A stretch of DNA of 64,000 nt from Corynebacterium sp. sy039 (GCF_007904105.1 NZ_CP042325.1:682001-746000); one strand, 5' to 3'. Shown: positions 46,213 to 56,697, counted from the stretch's first letter. A program made the numbers and translations. Notes: generated by a model not told the origin, from the sequence alone.

Positions 46213-47469
46213 TTAGTGAAGTAGCTCAAAAACTCCGCCGAAAGAGCGCCATGCAAGGAACCAGGCGATAACCACGGCAATCATGCCGATGACGATAAGC
46301 CAACGTGGATAGCGATAACCATGCAATATACTGTGCGAACGGAAACAAGCGACAAAGATAATCACACTAAAGCCAATGGGGAGCACTAAACCATTGAATG
46401 CGCCGGCAAATACTAGAAGTAGCGCAGGGGCAGTACCTACAATAATGAACGCAACACTAGAAATAGTGATGAACACAATGGTGACGATATTTTGTATCCG
46501 CACATTATCTGCTTTATTAGGTACAAGGAACGTAGCTGACGTGTAGCTTGCCCCAATCACTGAACTCAATGAAGCGGCCCAGAGCACAAAACCAAAAATG
46601 CGCAGTCCGATTTCGCCTGCTGCAACTTGGAATGCGTAACCAGCTGGATTTGCTGCATCGGTTAAGGAAACACCAGCGCTAACTACACCGAGAACCGCAA
46701 GGAAGAGCACGATACGCATAATACCGGTCAAAATAATGCCAGTTATTGATGATTTGCTCAGTGCAGAAACTTTCTCTACCCCAATATGACCTGAGTCGAG
46801 CATACGGTGTGCGCCAGCATAAGTGATATAACCACCGACGGTACCGCCAACCAAGGTGGTGATGGTGAGCCAGTCGATTGTTTCAGGTAAGACTGTGTTG
46901 CGCAATGCTTGCCCAACGGGTGGGTGGGAGACAAAAGCAACGTAGCAGGTCAATACCATCATGGAAATACCTAGCACGACGAGGATTTTGTCAAGGGCGG
47001 CACCTAAGTGCTTGAAAATAAAAATAGCAATAGCTAATGCTGCAGTGATGATACCACCAATTTTTGGATCTAGGCCGATCATAGAATTAAGCCCAAGCCC
47101 GCCACCAGCTATATTTCCGATATTAAAGACAAATCCGCCTATGGCAATAAGAGCCGACAACAACCAGCCTAAACCTGGTACAACACGATTGCCAAGTTCT
47201 TGTGCGCGTAGACCAGAGACTCCAATGACGCGCCATACATTAAGCTGAATGGCAATATCGAGCAGAATGGATACGACAATTGCGAATGCGAAAGCAGCGC
47301 CTAACTTATTGGTAAAGGTGGCTGTTTGGGTCAAAAACCCTGGCCCGATGGCACTGGTGGCCATGAGAAATACTGCACCCATAATGCTGCCGCGTGTTGT
47401 TGCAGTAGCAATTGCTTGTTGTGCGTTGGGCTGTGGGGATGATGACTGTGATTGTGCAGGTGTAGCCAT
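46213..47469 (-). CDS. NRAMP-like transporter of the 5-oxoprolinase operon (YcsG type)
   Basis: The 418-residue protein has 11 or so spans and belongs to the NRAMP superfamily. The first helix reads ATSAIGPGFLTQTATF, where metal-transporting NRAMPs have DPGN. The sixth helix reads TVGGYITYAGAHR, where they have an A/M-PH motif. The residues that bind manganese or iron are therefore missing. Bacillus has a similar gene, ycsG, in its pxp operon, which makes 5-oxoproline or a related acid the likely cargo. The ATG at 47469 has AAAGGAG five bases upstream; the longer frame from 47562 has none. Confidence 0.8.
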   Translation of the reverse strand: MATPAQSQSSSPQPNAQQAIATATTRGSIMGAVFLMATSAIGPGFLTQTATFTNKLGAAFAFAIVVSILLDIAIQLNVWRVIGVSGLRAQELGNRVVPGLGWLLSALIAIGGFVFNIGNIAGGGLGLNSMIGLDPKIGGIITAALAIAIFIFKHLGAALDKILVVLGISMMVLTCYVAFVSHPPVGQALRNTVLPETIDWLTITTLVGGTVGGYITYAGAHRMLDSGHIGVEKVSALSKSSITGIILTGIMRIVLFLAVLGVVSAGVSLTDAANPAGYAFQVAAGEIGLRIFGFVLWAASLSSVIGASYTSATFLVPNKADNVRIQNIVTIVFITISSVAFIIVGTAPALLLVFAGAFNGLVLPIGFSVIIFVACFRSHSILHGYRYPRWLIVIGMIAVVIAWFLAWRSFGGVFELLH

Positions 47470-47638
47470 GTCTGCTCCTTTGCAAGGAAAGTACAGGGAA
47501 GTACAAAGTACACGGAATAGAGTTGTTAAAAGTATAGTCAACTCCCCGCTACGTAAAGACAAAAAGTAGCGGGGAGCTATGTGATACTGGATATGGCCAG
47601 TATTTATAGGTGATTCACATCACGAAATGTGTGCGTGC

Positions 47639-49036
47639 TTATTTATCGCGGTCAGTATTTGCCATGGAAAGCACGTCGAGACGCTTATCAAGTTCTTCCT
47701 CGGTAAGTTTCTCACCATCAACAAAGCCCAAATCAATGACCGTTTGGCGAATAGTCTTACCTTCTTTGAGCGCTGTCTTTGCTACTTTCGCTGCATTCTC
47801 GTAGCCGATAGCAGAGTTAAGTGGGGTAACAATAGAAGGAGAAGACTCAGCCAAAGTGCGCATATGCTCTACATTTGGCTCGATACCATCAACAAGACGC
47901 TCAGCAAAAACACGAGCTGTATTAGCAAGCAAACGCGCTGACTCAAGTACGTTACGTGCCATGAGAGGAATATACACATTAAGCTCAAATGCGCCTTGGG
48001 AACCACCAAATGCAACAGCTGCATCATTACCAATTACCTGGGCAGCCACTTGGGTTGCAGTCTCGCACAGCACTGGATTAACCTTGCCTGGCATGATAGA
48101 AGAACCAGGCTGAAGGTCAGGAAGACGAATCTCGCCCAGGCCGGTAAGTGGTCCAGAACCCATCCAGCGGATATCATTAGCGATTTTGTTGAGTGAAATA
48201 GCAATAGTACGCATTGCGCCGGAGAACTCTACAAGCGCATCACGATTTGCCTGTGCCTCAAAGTGATTGACGCATTCACGCAAGTCTGATAATCCAGTCA
48301 GATTAACGAGCTCAGCAGTAACTTTTTCGCCGAAGTCTGCTGGTGTATTCAGACCGGTTCCTACAGCAGTACCACCGATAGGCAATTCGCCCAAGCGTGG
48401 TAGCGTTGCCTCTACGCGCTCAATTCCTGCTTCAATTTGGCGAGCATAGCCAGAAAATTCTTGTCCAAGTGTTACTGGAACTGCATCCATGAGGTGAGTG
48501 CGACCAGACTTAACGACGGTTTCCCATGCCTTTGCTTTAGCAGCTAAAGACTGGTGTAACACCTTAAGACCTGGGATGAGATCTTTAACAGCTGCTTCTG
48601 TGGCGGCAACATGAGTTGCAGTAGGGAAAGTGTCATTAGAGGACTGTCCCATATTGACATGGTCATTAGGGTGTACCTCTACGCCATTATTTTTAGCAAT
48701 GGAAGCAATGACCTCGTTGGTGTTCATATTAGATGATGTACCAGAACCGGTTTGGAACACGTCGATAGGGAACTCTGCATCATGTTTACCATCGGCAATT
48801 TCTTGAGCTGCGCTAATGATTGCGTCTGCTTGTTGCGCGTCGAGTAAACCACGATCTTTATTAACTTTGGCGCAGGCTGCTTTGAGTAGCCCCATCGCGC
48901 GAATCTGTGCAGATTCTAGACCTTGACCAGAGATAGGGAAGTTTTCAACAGCACGTTGTGTTTGGGCACGCCATAGTGCATTAACTGGGACTTTTACTTC
49001 ACCCATTGTGTCGTGTTCGATACGATACTCAGTCAT
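47639..49036 (-). CDS. fumC: Fumarate hydratase, class II
   Basis: Fumarase interconverts fumarate and malate in the TCA cycle. The class II signature [11 protein letters not shown] is present, with [15 protein letters not shown] and [17 protein letters not shown]. The 465 residues form an iron-free homotetramer. GAAAG stands upstream of the ATG as a weak ribosome binding site. It lies beside glpX in the same direction, as in mycobacteria. Confidence 0.96.
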   Translation of the reverse strand: MTEYRIEHDTMGEVKVPVNALWRAQTQRAVENFPISGQGLESAQIRAMGLLKAACAKVNKDRGLLDAQQADAIISAAQEIADGKHDAEFPIDVFQTGSGTSSNMNTNEVIASIAKNNGVEVHPNDHVNMGQSSNDTFPTATHVAATEAAVKDLIPGLKVLHQSLAAKAKAWETVVKSGRTHLMDAVPVTLGQEFSGYARQIEAGIERVEATLPRLGELPIGGTAVGTGLNTPADFGEKVTAELVNLTGLSDLRECVNHFEAQANRDALVEFSGAMRTIAISLNKIANDIRWMGSGPLTGLGEIRLPDLQPGSSIMPGKVNPVLCETATQVAAQVIGNDAAVAFGGSQGAFELNVYIPLMARNVLESARLLANTARVFAERLVDGIEPNVEHMRTLAESSPSIVTPLNSAIGYENAAKVAKTALKEGKTIRQTVIDLGFVDGEKLTEEELDKRLDVLSMANTDRDK

Positions 49037-49217
49037 TTTTCATCACTTTCTGTATATGTGTTCGGATATGAAGTCTTATAGTCAGATACTCTGGGCAAAC
49101 CTGCTTAGAATTGCTTAGCATACAGAGCAACACCACAAGTATGGACTATTTTTTCTTTTCTTGATAGCTCTGGGGTATCTCTGGGGGCACCAAAGACATA
49201 GCAGATCTATATCTGTT

Positions 49218-50219
49218 TTATTCTGCGTAGTCGACAACAGAGTATTCAGCAAGTTTTGGCAGCTTATGCACAGATTCAATATAGCGAATTGTTCCGGAGC
49301 GAGATCGCATAACTAATGAACGTGTGGTGGCTCCGTTTTTGCGATAAGACACTCCACGCAGCATATCGCCATTAGTGACACCAGTAGCAGCAAAGAAACA
49401 GTTATCAGATCGTACGAGATCATTAGTTGTGAGAACTTGGCTCAAATCATGCCCTGCCGCACGTGCTTTCGCAGCCTCTGCCTCATCTTTTGGTGCAAGC
49501 ATTCCTTGAATTTCGCCATCCATGCACTTCATAGCGCAGGCAGCGATAATTCCTTCTGGTGTGCCACCAATGCCCATCATAAGATCCACGGAATTAGAAT
49601 CTTGTGCAGCAGATACGGCACCGGCGACGTCACCATCACGAATAAGTCGCACTTTTGCTCCTGCTTCACGGATTTCTTTGATCAAAGTGATATGGCGTGG
49701 ACGATCAAGAACCACAACAGTAACGTCGCTAGGCGAAATACCTTTAGCCTGAGCCACAGCCTTGATGTTGTATTCTGTAGGAGCAGTAATGTCGATTTTA
49801 CCTGCAGCTTCACTGCCTACTGCGATTTTTTTCATATAAAACACTGCAGAGGGATCATACATGGAACCACGTTCTGCAGCAGCAATAACAGAGATCGCAT
49901 TAGGGCGTCCCTCAGCCATGAGCGTAGTGCCATCAATGGGGTCGACAGCAATATCAACCTCAGCACCTACTCCAGTACCAACTTTTTCACCATTGAAGAG
50001 CATAGGTGCTTCGTCTTTTTCGCCTTCACCGATGACGACGACACCATTCATCTCTACCGAGTTGATGAGCTTGCGCATTGCATCAACGGCAGCGCCATCA
50101 CCTTCGTTTTTCATTCCACGACCAACCCAGCGACCAGATGCTAATGCGGCAGCTTCGGTAACTCGAACCAACTCGAGTGCGAGATTACGATCTGGTGTCT
50201 CGGTAAGATGAACGTTCAT
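49218..50219 (-). CDS. glpX: Fructose-1,6-bisphosphatase, class II
   Basis: GlpX is the gluconeogenic fructose bisphosphatase of actinobacteria. The metal site is [21 protein letters not shown], preceded by [16 protein letters not shown], and [23 protein letters not shown] follows. The 333 residues are typical. AGGAGG lies nine bases before the ATG. It works with GapB, encoded at the other end of the window, in gluconeogenesis. Confidence 0.96.
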   Translation of the reverse strand: MNVHLTETPDRNLALELVRVTEAAALASGRWVGRGMKNEGDGAAVDAMRKLINSVEMNGVVVIGEGEKDEAPMLFNGEKVGTGVGAEVDIAVDPIDGTTLMAEGRPNAISVIAAAERGSMYDPSAVFYMKKIAVGSEAAGKIDITAPTEYNIKAVAQAKGISPSDVTVVVLDRPRHITLIKEIREAGAKVRLIRDGDVAGAVSAAQDSNSVDLMMGIGGTPEGIIAACAMKCMDGEIQGMLAPKDEAEAAKARAAGHDLSQVLTTNDLVRSDNCFFAATGVTNGDMLRGVSYRKNGATTRSLVMRSRSGTIRYIESVHKLPKLAEYSVVDYAE

Positions 50220-50257
50220 GAACGTATGCCTCCTGTGGCAAAAAGGAATCTAGAATG

Positions 50258-50470
50258 TCAATTATTCTTAACACACGGATAATTTTTTGCTTCCTTATCC
50301 GTTTTTAATTCTTCCATTCTTTCTTTTGTTTTTGTGGTACCACTACACCCGTATAAGGGCAATATAGTGGTTATTGCGTCTAAAATATCCTCTTCCTTGC
50401 TTTCGACGCACGGAAAGTCCTGATAGCGGGTGGAAATTTTATGGCGAAAAGTGTTTGTTAGATATGCCAC
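50258..50470 (-). CDS. Possible small protein with lipobox-like cysteine
   Basis: A 70-residue frame fills the space between glpX and the DUF4245 gene. It contains TTILPLYGCSG, which looks like the end of a lipoprotein signal, followed by a charged Lys/Glu/Thr tail, but no proper hydrophobic stretch or ribosome binding site precedes it. It is AT-rich compared with its neighbours. It may be a remnant or a chance frame in the promoter region of glpX. Confidence 0.25.
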   Translation of the reverse strand: MAYLTNTFRHKISTRYQDFPCVESKEEDILDAITTILPLYGCSGTTKTKERMEELKTDKEAKNYPCVKNN

Positions 50471-50507
50471 GCTGTTTATGAGCTAACGCTTAAAAAGCGA
50501 AACGTGC

Positions 50508-50513
50508 CATACT
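50508..50513 (+). promoter_or_regulatory. Minus-10-like hexamer of a leaderless DUF4245 transcript
   Basis: CATACT stands six bases before the GTG at 50520, and no ribosome binding site is present, which suggests transcription starting at the initiation codon. Confidence 0.4.
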
Positions 50514-50519
50514 GGATTT

Positions 50520-51101
50520 GTGGCTGAAGAAAAACCGAAAATCTTTCAAGACGGACGCGATATGTTTTACTCAGTAGGAGTAATTGTTGTCGTTATGGTT
50601 GCGCTTGTAGCTTTTACAGGTATGTGTAGTTTTGATCGTAAAAGTGCAGAGCACGTTCCGGTCACAAAGATTGATGCTCCCGCCTTTTTTTCTTTAGAAG
50701 CACGAGCAGCTACTTTTCCAGTGCGTTTGCCAGATATGCCGCAGGATTGGACAGTTAATTCGGCGCGACGTGCTGATATAGCGGGTTCGCCAGCTCCTGT
50801 CGTGGGATGGGTTTTTTCAGAGAACGATAAAGATGGTTATGTGCAATTAGTGCAAACAGATTTATCTGTGGCAGAAATCGTAGAAAAATATGATGAGAAT
50901 GTTCGAGAGATTGCGCGAACCTATGAACTTGATGGTGAGACTGTCCAGGTAGCTGCTGCGTCAGATAAGAAGGTTCGTGAGCTACGCATTATCGATTTAG
51001 CGGACGTACGATTAGTGGTTACTGGTGCTGCTACTGAGGCACAGTTTAACGAGGTGCTGCGCCAAACAATGCGCGCACAACCATTAGATACTGCAATGTA
51101 G
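50520..51101 (+). CDS. DUF4245 domain-containing membrane-anchored protein
   Basis: The 193-residue protein has a cytoplasmic head, one membrane span (about 17-36) and an extracytoplasmic domain with FPVRLPDMPQDWTVNSARR, VVGWVFSENDKDGYVQLVQT and a C-terminal LRIIDLADVRLVVTG, which fits DUF4245. Its function is unknown. The gene faces away from glpX and converges with xseB, an arrangement shared with mycobacteria (the Rv1100 place). Confidence 0.82.
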   Translation: MAEEKPKIFQDGRDMFYSVGVIVVVMVALVAFTGMCSFDRKSAEHVPVTKIDAPAFFSLEARAATFPVRLPDMPQDWTVNSARRADIAGSPAPVVGWVFSENDKDGYVQLVQTDLSVAEIVEKYDENVREIARTYELDGETVQVAAASDKKVRELRIIDLADVRLVVTGAATEAQFNEVLRQTMRAQPLDTAM

Positions 51102-51123
51102 CCCATTGATAATAGGCAGGGGG

Positions 51124-51405
51124 CTATTCGGCTGTTTCGTTTTGCGTCGGATGTTGTGCTAGTACGTTCTCAACCTTATTTTTTGCACCGGCAAGGTGCT
51201 GTTCGCAGCATTTTGCTAGTGCTTCACCACGTTCCCAGTATTTTAATGATTCGTCGAGGCTCATTTGTCCAAGCTCTAGTATTTTTACAACTTCAATGAG
51301 TTCAGCACGAGCTTGTTCATAGGAAAGTGTTTCGACAGCAGCAAAATCTGCATCATGTGTACCGCTACCGATTACATCTGGGTTCTGGGAATTCATAGTA
51401 TTCAT
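51124..51405 (-). CDS. xseB: Exodeoxyribonuclease VII small subunit
   Basis: XseB binds XseA to form exonuclease VII. The protein is 93 residues: an N-terminal tail, then [45 protein letters not shown], the family's helical core seen here only as landmark ends. It lies 50 bases after xseA in the same direction. Confidence 0.93.
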   Translation of the reverse strand: MNTMNSQNPDVIGSGTHDADFAAVETLSYEQARAELIEVVKILELGQMSLDESLKYWERGEALAKCCEQHLAGAKNKVENVLAQHPTQNETAE

Positions 51406-51455
51406 GCTAATGGATCCTTTGGTTAGTATGCATAAAGATAGGAATGAGAGTGGGA

Positions 51456-52697
51456 TTAGTCTGCTTTATGGGTTTGCATAGCAGCTGCACTGATTGAGCC
51501 ATCGCTGACTCTGATCCGTAGTTGGCTACCGGGAGGTGCTTGTTCAATAGAGGTAAGCACTTCAGCTGCATTGCTATTGCGTGAGATAACTTGTGCAATT
51601 GCATAACCACGAGCAAGTGTTGCTGAAGGTCCGAGAGTGCTTACTTGATTACGAAGATTAGTAATGGTTGTTATTTCATTGCCGAGTAAAATTTGTATTT
51701 CTCTGCGTAATCTAGAGTGTGCTTGGATGAGTTCTTCTTCTCGGTTTCTAATGAGTGCATAAGGGTCTTTGAGCACTGGTCTATTCGATAAGACATGGAG
51801 ATGATGCAACTCATTATGTACCCAATTGCGTAGTGCACCGGCGCTACGGTTACGCAGTTGAGTGATAAGTTCTTGTTCGGCGTGTGCATCGGGGACGACG
51901 CGCTTGGCGGCATCAGTAGGAGTTGCAGCGCGCACATCAGCAACATTATCCAGCACAGGGTTATCTGGTTCGTGCCCAATCGCCGAAACGACAGGTGTAG
52001 TTGCTTGTGCAACAGCGCGCTGGAGTGCCTCTTCTGAAAACGGTAATAAATCTTCAACGGAACCTCCGCCGCGGGCAATAATAATCACGTCGATGTCAGG
52101 GTCGGCGTCGAGTTCCCCCAAAGCTGCAATGACTTCCGGGACGGTTCGAGGACCTTGCACTGCAGTATTGATGACGCGAAAATCGACGTTGCTCCATCGC
52201 GCTTGGGCAACGGAGATTACATCTCTTTCTGCTGCAGAACCACGACCAGTGATAAGACCAATTTTTCTTGGCAAGAGCGGTAAAGCGCGTTTGCGTGCTG
52301 GGTCGAATAGACCTTCGTCGGCAAGCTGCTTGCGTAAGCGCTCAATTTTTGCGAGCAATTCACCAATGCCAACAGGACGAATATCGGAGATGAGCAGTGA
52401 GAATGTACCACGACCTTCATAGAAATTGGGTTTGCCAAAAACGACCACTCGATCTCCGTCCTGGGGTCGGGTGGGTAATGTCTTTAACAATTGGGTAGGG
52501 CAAGTGAGGGAAATACTTGCTTCTACCTGAGGATCTCGCAGTGTTATATAGCTCATTTTCCAGTTGGGTTTGGAATTAAGCTGTGTAATTTGTCCTTCAA
52601 CCCAAATAGAACCCAAACGCTCAATCCAGCTTTTGACTTTTGCGTTTACTTCACGCACTGGCCACGCATTTTCTGGACTAGGTGATTGCTGAGTCAT
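51456..52697 (-). CDS. xseA: Exodeoxyribonuclease VII large subunit
   Basis: XseA degrades single-stranded DNA from both ends in repair and recombination. The N-terminal OB fold has [24 protein letters not shown], and the catalytic region has [17 protein letters not shown] and [24 protein letters not shown]. The usual GHETD motif is GHEPD here, a conservative change. At 413 residues it is typical of actinobacteria. AGGAGGG precedes the ATG. Confidence 0.95.
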   Translation of the reverse strand: MTQQSPSPENAWPVREVNAKVKSWIERLGSIWVEGQITQLNSKPNWKMSYITLRDPQVEASISLTCPTQLLKTLPTRPQDGDRVVVFGKPNFYEGRGTFSLLISDIRPVGIGELLAKIERLRKQLADEGLFDPARKRALPLLPRKIGLITGRGSAAERDVISVAQARWSNVDFRVINTAVQGPRTVPEVIAALGELDADPDIDVIIIARGGGSVEDLLPFSEEALQRAVAQATTPVVSAIGHEPDNPVLDNVADVRAATPTDAAKRVVPDAHAEQELITQLRNRSAGALRNWVHNELHHLHVLSNRPVLKDPYALIRNREEELIQAHSRLRREIQILLGNEITTITNLRNQVSTLGPSATLARGYAIAQVISRNSNAAEVLTSIEQAPPGSQLRIRVSDGSISAAAMQTHKAD

Positions 52698-52890
52698 GCG
52701 AGCCCTCCTTCATTGCTGATTGTCTTGAGATGTATGTTCTATATTAATAACTTCATGCGACATATCGGGAAATAGGTATTGAACAGTGCAGATGAAGAAA
52801 ATGAATCTGTAGTTTAAGCTGGTTGCTATGGTTTTGCCGACAACTGCCACTTCCGCTACTTTTTCAGCTACGCATAGCATGGGAGATGAT

Positions 52891-53844
52891 ATGCCGTCAC
52901 AAGGAAAAAAAATCTTGCTCGCAGCGCCGCGTGGTTATTGTGCGGGGGTGGATCGAGCCGTAGAAACTGTGGAACGCGCATTGGAGAAATACGGTGCTCC
53001 GGTATATGTTCGCAAAGAAATTGTGCATAATCGCTATGTCGTCGATACTTTAGCAGAGCGCGGGGCTATTTTTGTTAATGAAACTGATGAGGTTCCTGAG
53101 GGAGCAAACCTGGTGTTTTCTGCGCACGGTGTCAGCCCTGCGGTACATGAAGAAGCACGCGAGCTTAAGCTAAAGACTCTTGATGCTACGTGCCCACTGG
53201 TGACTAAAGTCCATAATGAGGTTAAGCGCTTTGCTCGCGACGGCTACCATATCCTTTTGGTTGGCCATGAAGGTCATGAAGAAGTGGAGGGGACTGCAGG
53301 GGAAGCTCCAGAAATTACGCACCTTGTAGATGGCGTTGCTGGAGTGGATAAACTTCCTGAGTTCTTGCATAACGAAAAGCTTGTGTGGCTTTCTCAAACC
53401 ACACTTTCTGTTGATGAGACAATGGTTATTGTGCAGAAGCTCCATGAACGTTTTGATAATCTGCAGGATCCGCCTAGCGATGATATTTGTTATGCCACAC
53501 AAAATCGGCAAGTTGCTGTCAAAGCTATCGCTGAGCAAGCGCAGTTGGTAATTGTGGTGGGTTCTCAGAACTCTTCCAACTCAAAGCGCCTGGTGGAGGT
53601 GGCTTTACAAGCAGGTGCTGATCATTCTTATCTTGTTGATTATGCGCACCAGATTGATCCAGCTTGGCTAGAAGGCGTGGAAGTAGTAGGAGTAACCTCA
53701 GGAGCATCAGTGCCGGAGATTCTGGTTCGTGATGTTGTCTCATTCTTGAATGAACGTGGTTATGGTGAGGTGGAAGAGGTATTAACAGCTGCTGAGAAAA
53801 TTACTTTCTCGCTGCCACGTGATCTACGCCCGCCTCGAGCATAA
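52891..53844 (+). CDS. ispH: 4-hydroxy-3-methylbut-2-enyl diphosphate reductase
   Basis: IspH makes IPP and DMAPP in the last step of the MEP pathway, feeding the cis-prenyl transferase and wall lipid carriers. The three iron-sulfur cysteines are at about 17 (RGYCAG), 101 (DATCPL) and 200 (DICYAT). I chose the ATG at 52891 because GGGAG stands five bases upstream and the protein then begins [10 protein letters not shown] as expected; a frame from 52828 adds 21 residues without clear support. The length is 317. Confidence 0.94.
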   Translation: MPSQGKKILLAAPRGYCAGVDRAVETVERALEKYGAPVYVRKEIVHNRYVVDTLAERGAIFVNETDEVPEGANLVFSAHGVSPAVHEEARELKLKTLDATCPLVTKVHNEVKRFARDGYHILLVGHEGHEEVEGTAGEAPEITHLVDGVAGVDKLPEFLHNEKLVWLSQTTLSVDETMVIVQKLHERFDNLQDPPSDDICYATQNRQVAVKAIAEQAQLVIVVGSQNSSNSKRLVEVALQAGADHSYLVDYAHQIDPAWLEGVEVVGVTSGASVPEILVRDVVSFLNERGYGEVEEVLTAAEKITFSLPRDLRPPRA

Positions 53845-53865
53845 AACCGCCGCGCGTACATTAAA

Positions 53866-53893
53866 GCGACCACTGCAGCTTGTGAGTGGTCGC
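53866..53893. terminator. Hairpin between ispH and the DUF6542 gene
   Basis: GCGACCACT pairs perfectly with AGTGGTCGC around a ten-base loop. A short T run follows only on the minus strand, so its efficiency is uncertain. Confidence 0.5.
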
Positions 53894-53927
53894 GCTAGAT
53901 TATGCTTTGGCACTTCCTAGCAAGTAT

Positions 53928-54857
53928 CTAGCTGTATAAATCTCGGTTGAACGAACGACGTTTTTCTTGACGAATACGAGAAGATGTGTGTTGCGGAGGA
54001 ACCTGAGAGTTCTCATCATGCGGCGAGTTTATTACCTGTGGAGTGCGGATATTCTCACGTGAGCGAAGTGGGCGTTCACTATGGGGGTGCGCCTTGTTGC
54101 CTGTAGTATTTTCTGCTGTGCTGTGAGTTGTAACATCACGTTGGGTATGCTGCTGTGTGCGTTGTGGACGTGGAGCGTAGGTACGTGCTTGACGTCGTTG
54201 TGGATCACGCACAGTGGTAGTTTTTGCTGTTCTTGAGCGATTTTTCTTGCGCAAAAGTTCTTCTACAGTCACTGCGTTAGCATTTTTTGCATGACGACGT
54301 ACCCGTTGCGTCTGTGAACGAGCTTTTTGTGCGGTAGCGACATTCCGCTGGTTTTGGTGCTTTTGTACGATGCGATGCTCTTGGGCATGAGCAGCACTAC
54401 GCTTTGCACTAAGCTGCAATAATCGGATACGCAGAAAAGCAATAATGATGACTGCTACGGTGATAATGGAAAAAATGGGGAAGTGCTGGGCAAGTGGATA
54501 GACAGCGGTAATAATACGGGTTTTGCTTATCCCCTCGGCGCTATTTGTTGTGGAAGCGGAAACGACCCACCATCCAGTGAGGATGGTGAATATGCCAAAA
54601 ATGATCGGAATGCTCGAGACTGTAAGGAAAAGATCCTGTGGCCTGGTAACAAGTGCAATTCCTATTGCTGCGATTACAAAAAGAACAAAGTAAGGCACTC
54701 CGATTGCTGCACTATGAACACTGATAAATAGCCCAATGAGTAAGGCACCAGAGAAAATGAGTAGTGAACACCATAATGGAATGCCAAAGAATGGCGTAGT
54801 ACCTTGATTCTTCAAGCCACTCGGCGCCCGATGTTTTTGCATAGAATGGTACGTCAC
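53928..54857 (-). CDS. DUF6542 domain-containing membrane protein
   Basis: The first ~160 residues of this 309-residue protein form four predicted spans (FFGIPLWCSLLIFSGALLIGLFISVHS and later ones), matching DUF6542. The C-terminal ~150 residues are a polar, Arg/Gln/Thr-rich, apparently disordered tail. In mycobacteria a homologue also lies between lytB and ychF, so it is a conserved envelope protein of unknown role. The start could be 54857 (GTG) or the ATG at 54842. Confidence 0.75.
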   Translation of the reverse strand: MTYHSMQKHRAPSGLKNQGTTPFFGIPLWCSLLIFSGALLIGLFISVHSAAIGVPYFVLFVIAAIGIALVTRPQDLFLTVSSIPIIFGIFTILTGWWVVSASTTNSAEGISKTRIITAVYPLAQHFPIFSIITVAVIIIAFLRIRLLQLSAKRSAAHAQEHRIVQKHQNQRNVATAQKARSQTQRVRRHAKNANAVTVEELLRKKNRSRTAKTTTVRDPQRRQARTYAPRPQRTQQHTQRDVTTHSTAENTTGNKAHPHSERPLRSRENIRTPQVINSPHDENSQVPPQHTSSRIRQEKRRSFNRDLYS

Positions 54858-54934
54858 AAATGACTATAGTACCTGTTCGCGGCTTATTTCGTACACATAT
54901 AGGCAACGTGTCGGTATGAAACTCTTGGTATGCG

Positions 54935-56431
54935 CTATTTTTTGTCTGGATCAATGATCGAAGATAGTTTCTGCAACGCACGGTAGGTATAGCTTGATCG
55001 ACGTCGTGAGCTTATCGCACTATCTGTTTTGTGATCATGCACATCCTCATGATCTTCTTTCTGGGGATCTTCTGGATCGCTTTGTGGTTCGCTACCTACT
55101 GTATTAGTTGTGTGGTTACCGCTTAAATTAGCGAGGAATTGGAGACGGAATTTTCGTCCCAGTTCTTCTCCTTCTTTTGCAGTAAGTGTTCCTGCCGTAG
55201 TAACAAAATTGATTTGCTCAGCAGTTTTCTCGCCAGAACGCAATGCGATCATATCCTCTATGTAATGCAAGAATACAGCAATAGTTGCAGCAACTGGTAC
55301 CGCTAAAAACGCACCAACGATATCAAAAAGGCTGCTGCCAATAGTTACTGAAAGCAAAATAATTGCAGGGTGCAGGTTCATAGCGCGCGATTGCAAAATA
55401 GGGGACAATACATTGCCTTCTAATTGTTGAACTGCCAGCACAATGATCAAGGTAATAATTGCTTTTGTCAGCCCCAAGGAAACCAATGCCACCAATACTG
55501 CCAAAGCACCGGCAACAACAGCACCCAAAATAGGAATGAAACCAGCAATAAAAGTAAGCACTGTCAGGGTAAAAGCCATAGGTACCCCAAGGATGTATAA
55601 TCCAAGCCCAATGAAGAACGCATCGACTAATGAGACTATTGCTTGGGCGCGAATGAATCCACTTAGGGTGTTCCACACACGGAATAATACTTCTGTCAAA
55701 TGCCAGCCAACGCGTTGACCGGTGATTCTTCTGAGCCAGGGGAGGAATTTATCGCCGTCTTTGAGGAAGAAGAATGTTAAGACGAGGACAATACCGGCCG
55801 TGATGAGCACTGAAGTGGCAATACCAATTCCTGAATAAATTTCGCTGGCTATTTTGCCTGATTTATTTTGCAGCCACTGTATTGCGGAGTTGAGCCGTTC
55901 TGCCATTTTGTCATCGTCAAGGTTGAACGGGGGACCTTGGAGCCATGATTGAGCACGCTGAATTCCCTCAAATGCTTGATGATAAACAATTTGTGATTGG
56001 CGGACAACGTCGGGTGCGATGAAATAAATAATCCCGCCCAAAAATGCAATGCTGGATAGAATAACGGAAAAAGCAGCAAATCCTGCAGGTAAACCTATCT
56101 TCCGTAATGCTGCAACGGGTGGCCATAGGACTGTGCAAATAATGAGGGCGAGAATGATCGGGAGAACACCCTCCCATACTTTTTTCAGCAAAAACCAACT
56201 CACATAGGCTGCGGCACAAATCAAGAGCAACCGCAATGACCATTGCGCGAGTCTGCGAACCCCATCAACAATGACAACAGAACGGTCAATAGGGTGTTTG
56301 TCGGCTGGGCTGAGCTGCTCAAACACTGTTTCTGCGTCATGTGCTGGTGGAGCAGAAACATCGACACTATTCATGTTTTCTTGCGTGTTATTGCTTTCGA
56401 CGTTATGCGTTGGTTTTTCGCTTGTGCTCAC
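54935..56431 (-). CDS. AI-2E family transporter
   Basis: The 498-residue protein has an N-terminal soluble part of about 60 residues, then eight predicted spans of the AI-2E permease type, with FFLKDGDKFLPWLRRITG, FIPILGAVVAGALAVLVALVSLG and a C-terminal cytoplasmic tail rich in Asp/Glu/Lys. Despite the family name, most members are of unknown substrate, and no LuxS is seen here. Some members act as Na+/H+ antiporters. It is separated from metS by a hairpin. Confidence 0.85.
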   Translation of the reverse strand: MSTSEKPTHNVESNNTQENMNSVDVSAPPAHDAETVFEQLSPADKHPIDRSVVIVDGVRRLAQWSLRLLLICAAAYVSWFLLKKVWEGVLPIILALIICTVLWPPVAALRKIGLPAGFAAFSVILSSIAFLGGIIYFIAPDVVRQSQIVYHQAFEGIQRAQSWLQGPPFNLDDDKMAERLNSAIQWLQNKSGKIASEIYSGIGIATSVLITAGIVLVLTFFFLKDGDKFLPWLRRITGQRVGWHLTEVLFRVWNTLSGFIRAQAIVSLVDAFFIGLGLYILGVPMAFTLTVLTFIAGFIPILGAVVAGALAVLVALVSLGLTKAIITLIIVLAVQQLEGNVLSPILQSRAMNLHPAIILLSVTIGSSLFDIVGAFLAVPVAATIAVFLHYIEDMIALRSGEKTAEQINFVTTAGTLTAKEGEELGRKFRLQFLANLSGNHTTNTVGSEPQSDPEDPQKEDHEDVHDHKTDSAISSRRRSSYTYRALQKLSSIIDPDKK

Positions 56432-56471
56432 GATGTATATTCTGCCTTATAACTGTCAGCGGTGGTAGTAA

Positions 56472-56513
56472 AGCTGCCTGATTATGAAGAAAAACTTTCA
56501 TAATCAGGCAGCT
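56472..56513 (-). terminator. Terminator after metS
   Basis: A perfect 16-bp stem (56472-56487 with 56498-56513), extended by two more pairs inside, lies between metS and the AI-2E gene. The following T run on the minus strand is short (CTTTAC), so termination may be partial. Confidence 0.7.
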
Positions 56514-56529
56514 AGGGCACATGAACTAT

Positions 56530-56697
56530 TTAGCGATATTCTTGGGAGATAAGCACCTCGTCGGTAGCTTTTTCTGAATTTCCTAAAATGCCGGAGCTTT
56601 CATCGGGATTGCGCTGCAAGTGCACAAGACTGAGGATCAGTCCACCCCAAATAACCACGATGAATAGCACTAACATGATAATGGCAATGGTACTCAT
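56530..56697 (-). CDS. metS: Methionine/alanine importer small subunit MetS
   Basis: This 55-residue protein is easily missed. It starts MSTIAIIMLVLFIVVIWGG, with one membrane span over residues 3-26, then a short polar tail with RNPDESSG. In C. glutamicum MetS is a 60-residue partner that MetP needs for uptake. Its ATG overlaps the metP stop codon by four bases (ATGA), which is the same coupling. The size, hydrophobic N-terminus and position together make the call strong. Confidence 0.9.
   Translation of the reverse strand: MSTIAIIMLVLFIVVIWGGLILSLVHLQRNPDESSGILGNSEKATDEVLISQEYR

Noticed and set aside
49437-50144. 235-residue open frame antisense to glpX
   Set aside because: It is a shadow of a strongly conserved gene; its product is a random mix rich in Cys, His and Phe with no ribosome binding site.
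51862-52422. 186-residue frame antisense to xseA
   Set aside because: Ser/Arg-rich shadow frame with no domain; xseA is intact.
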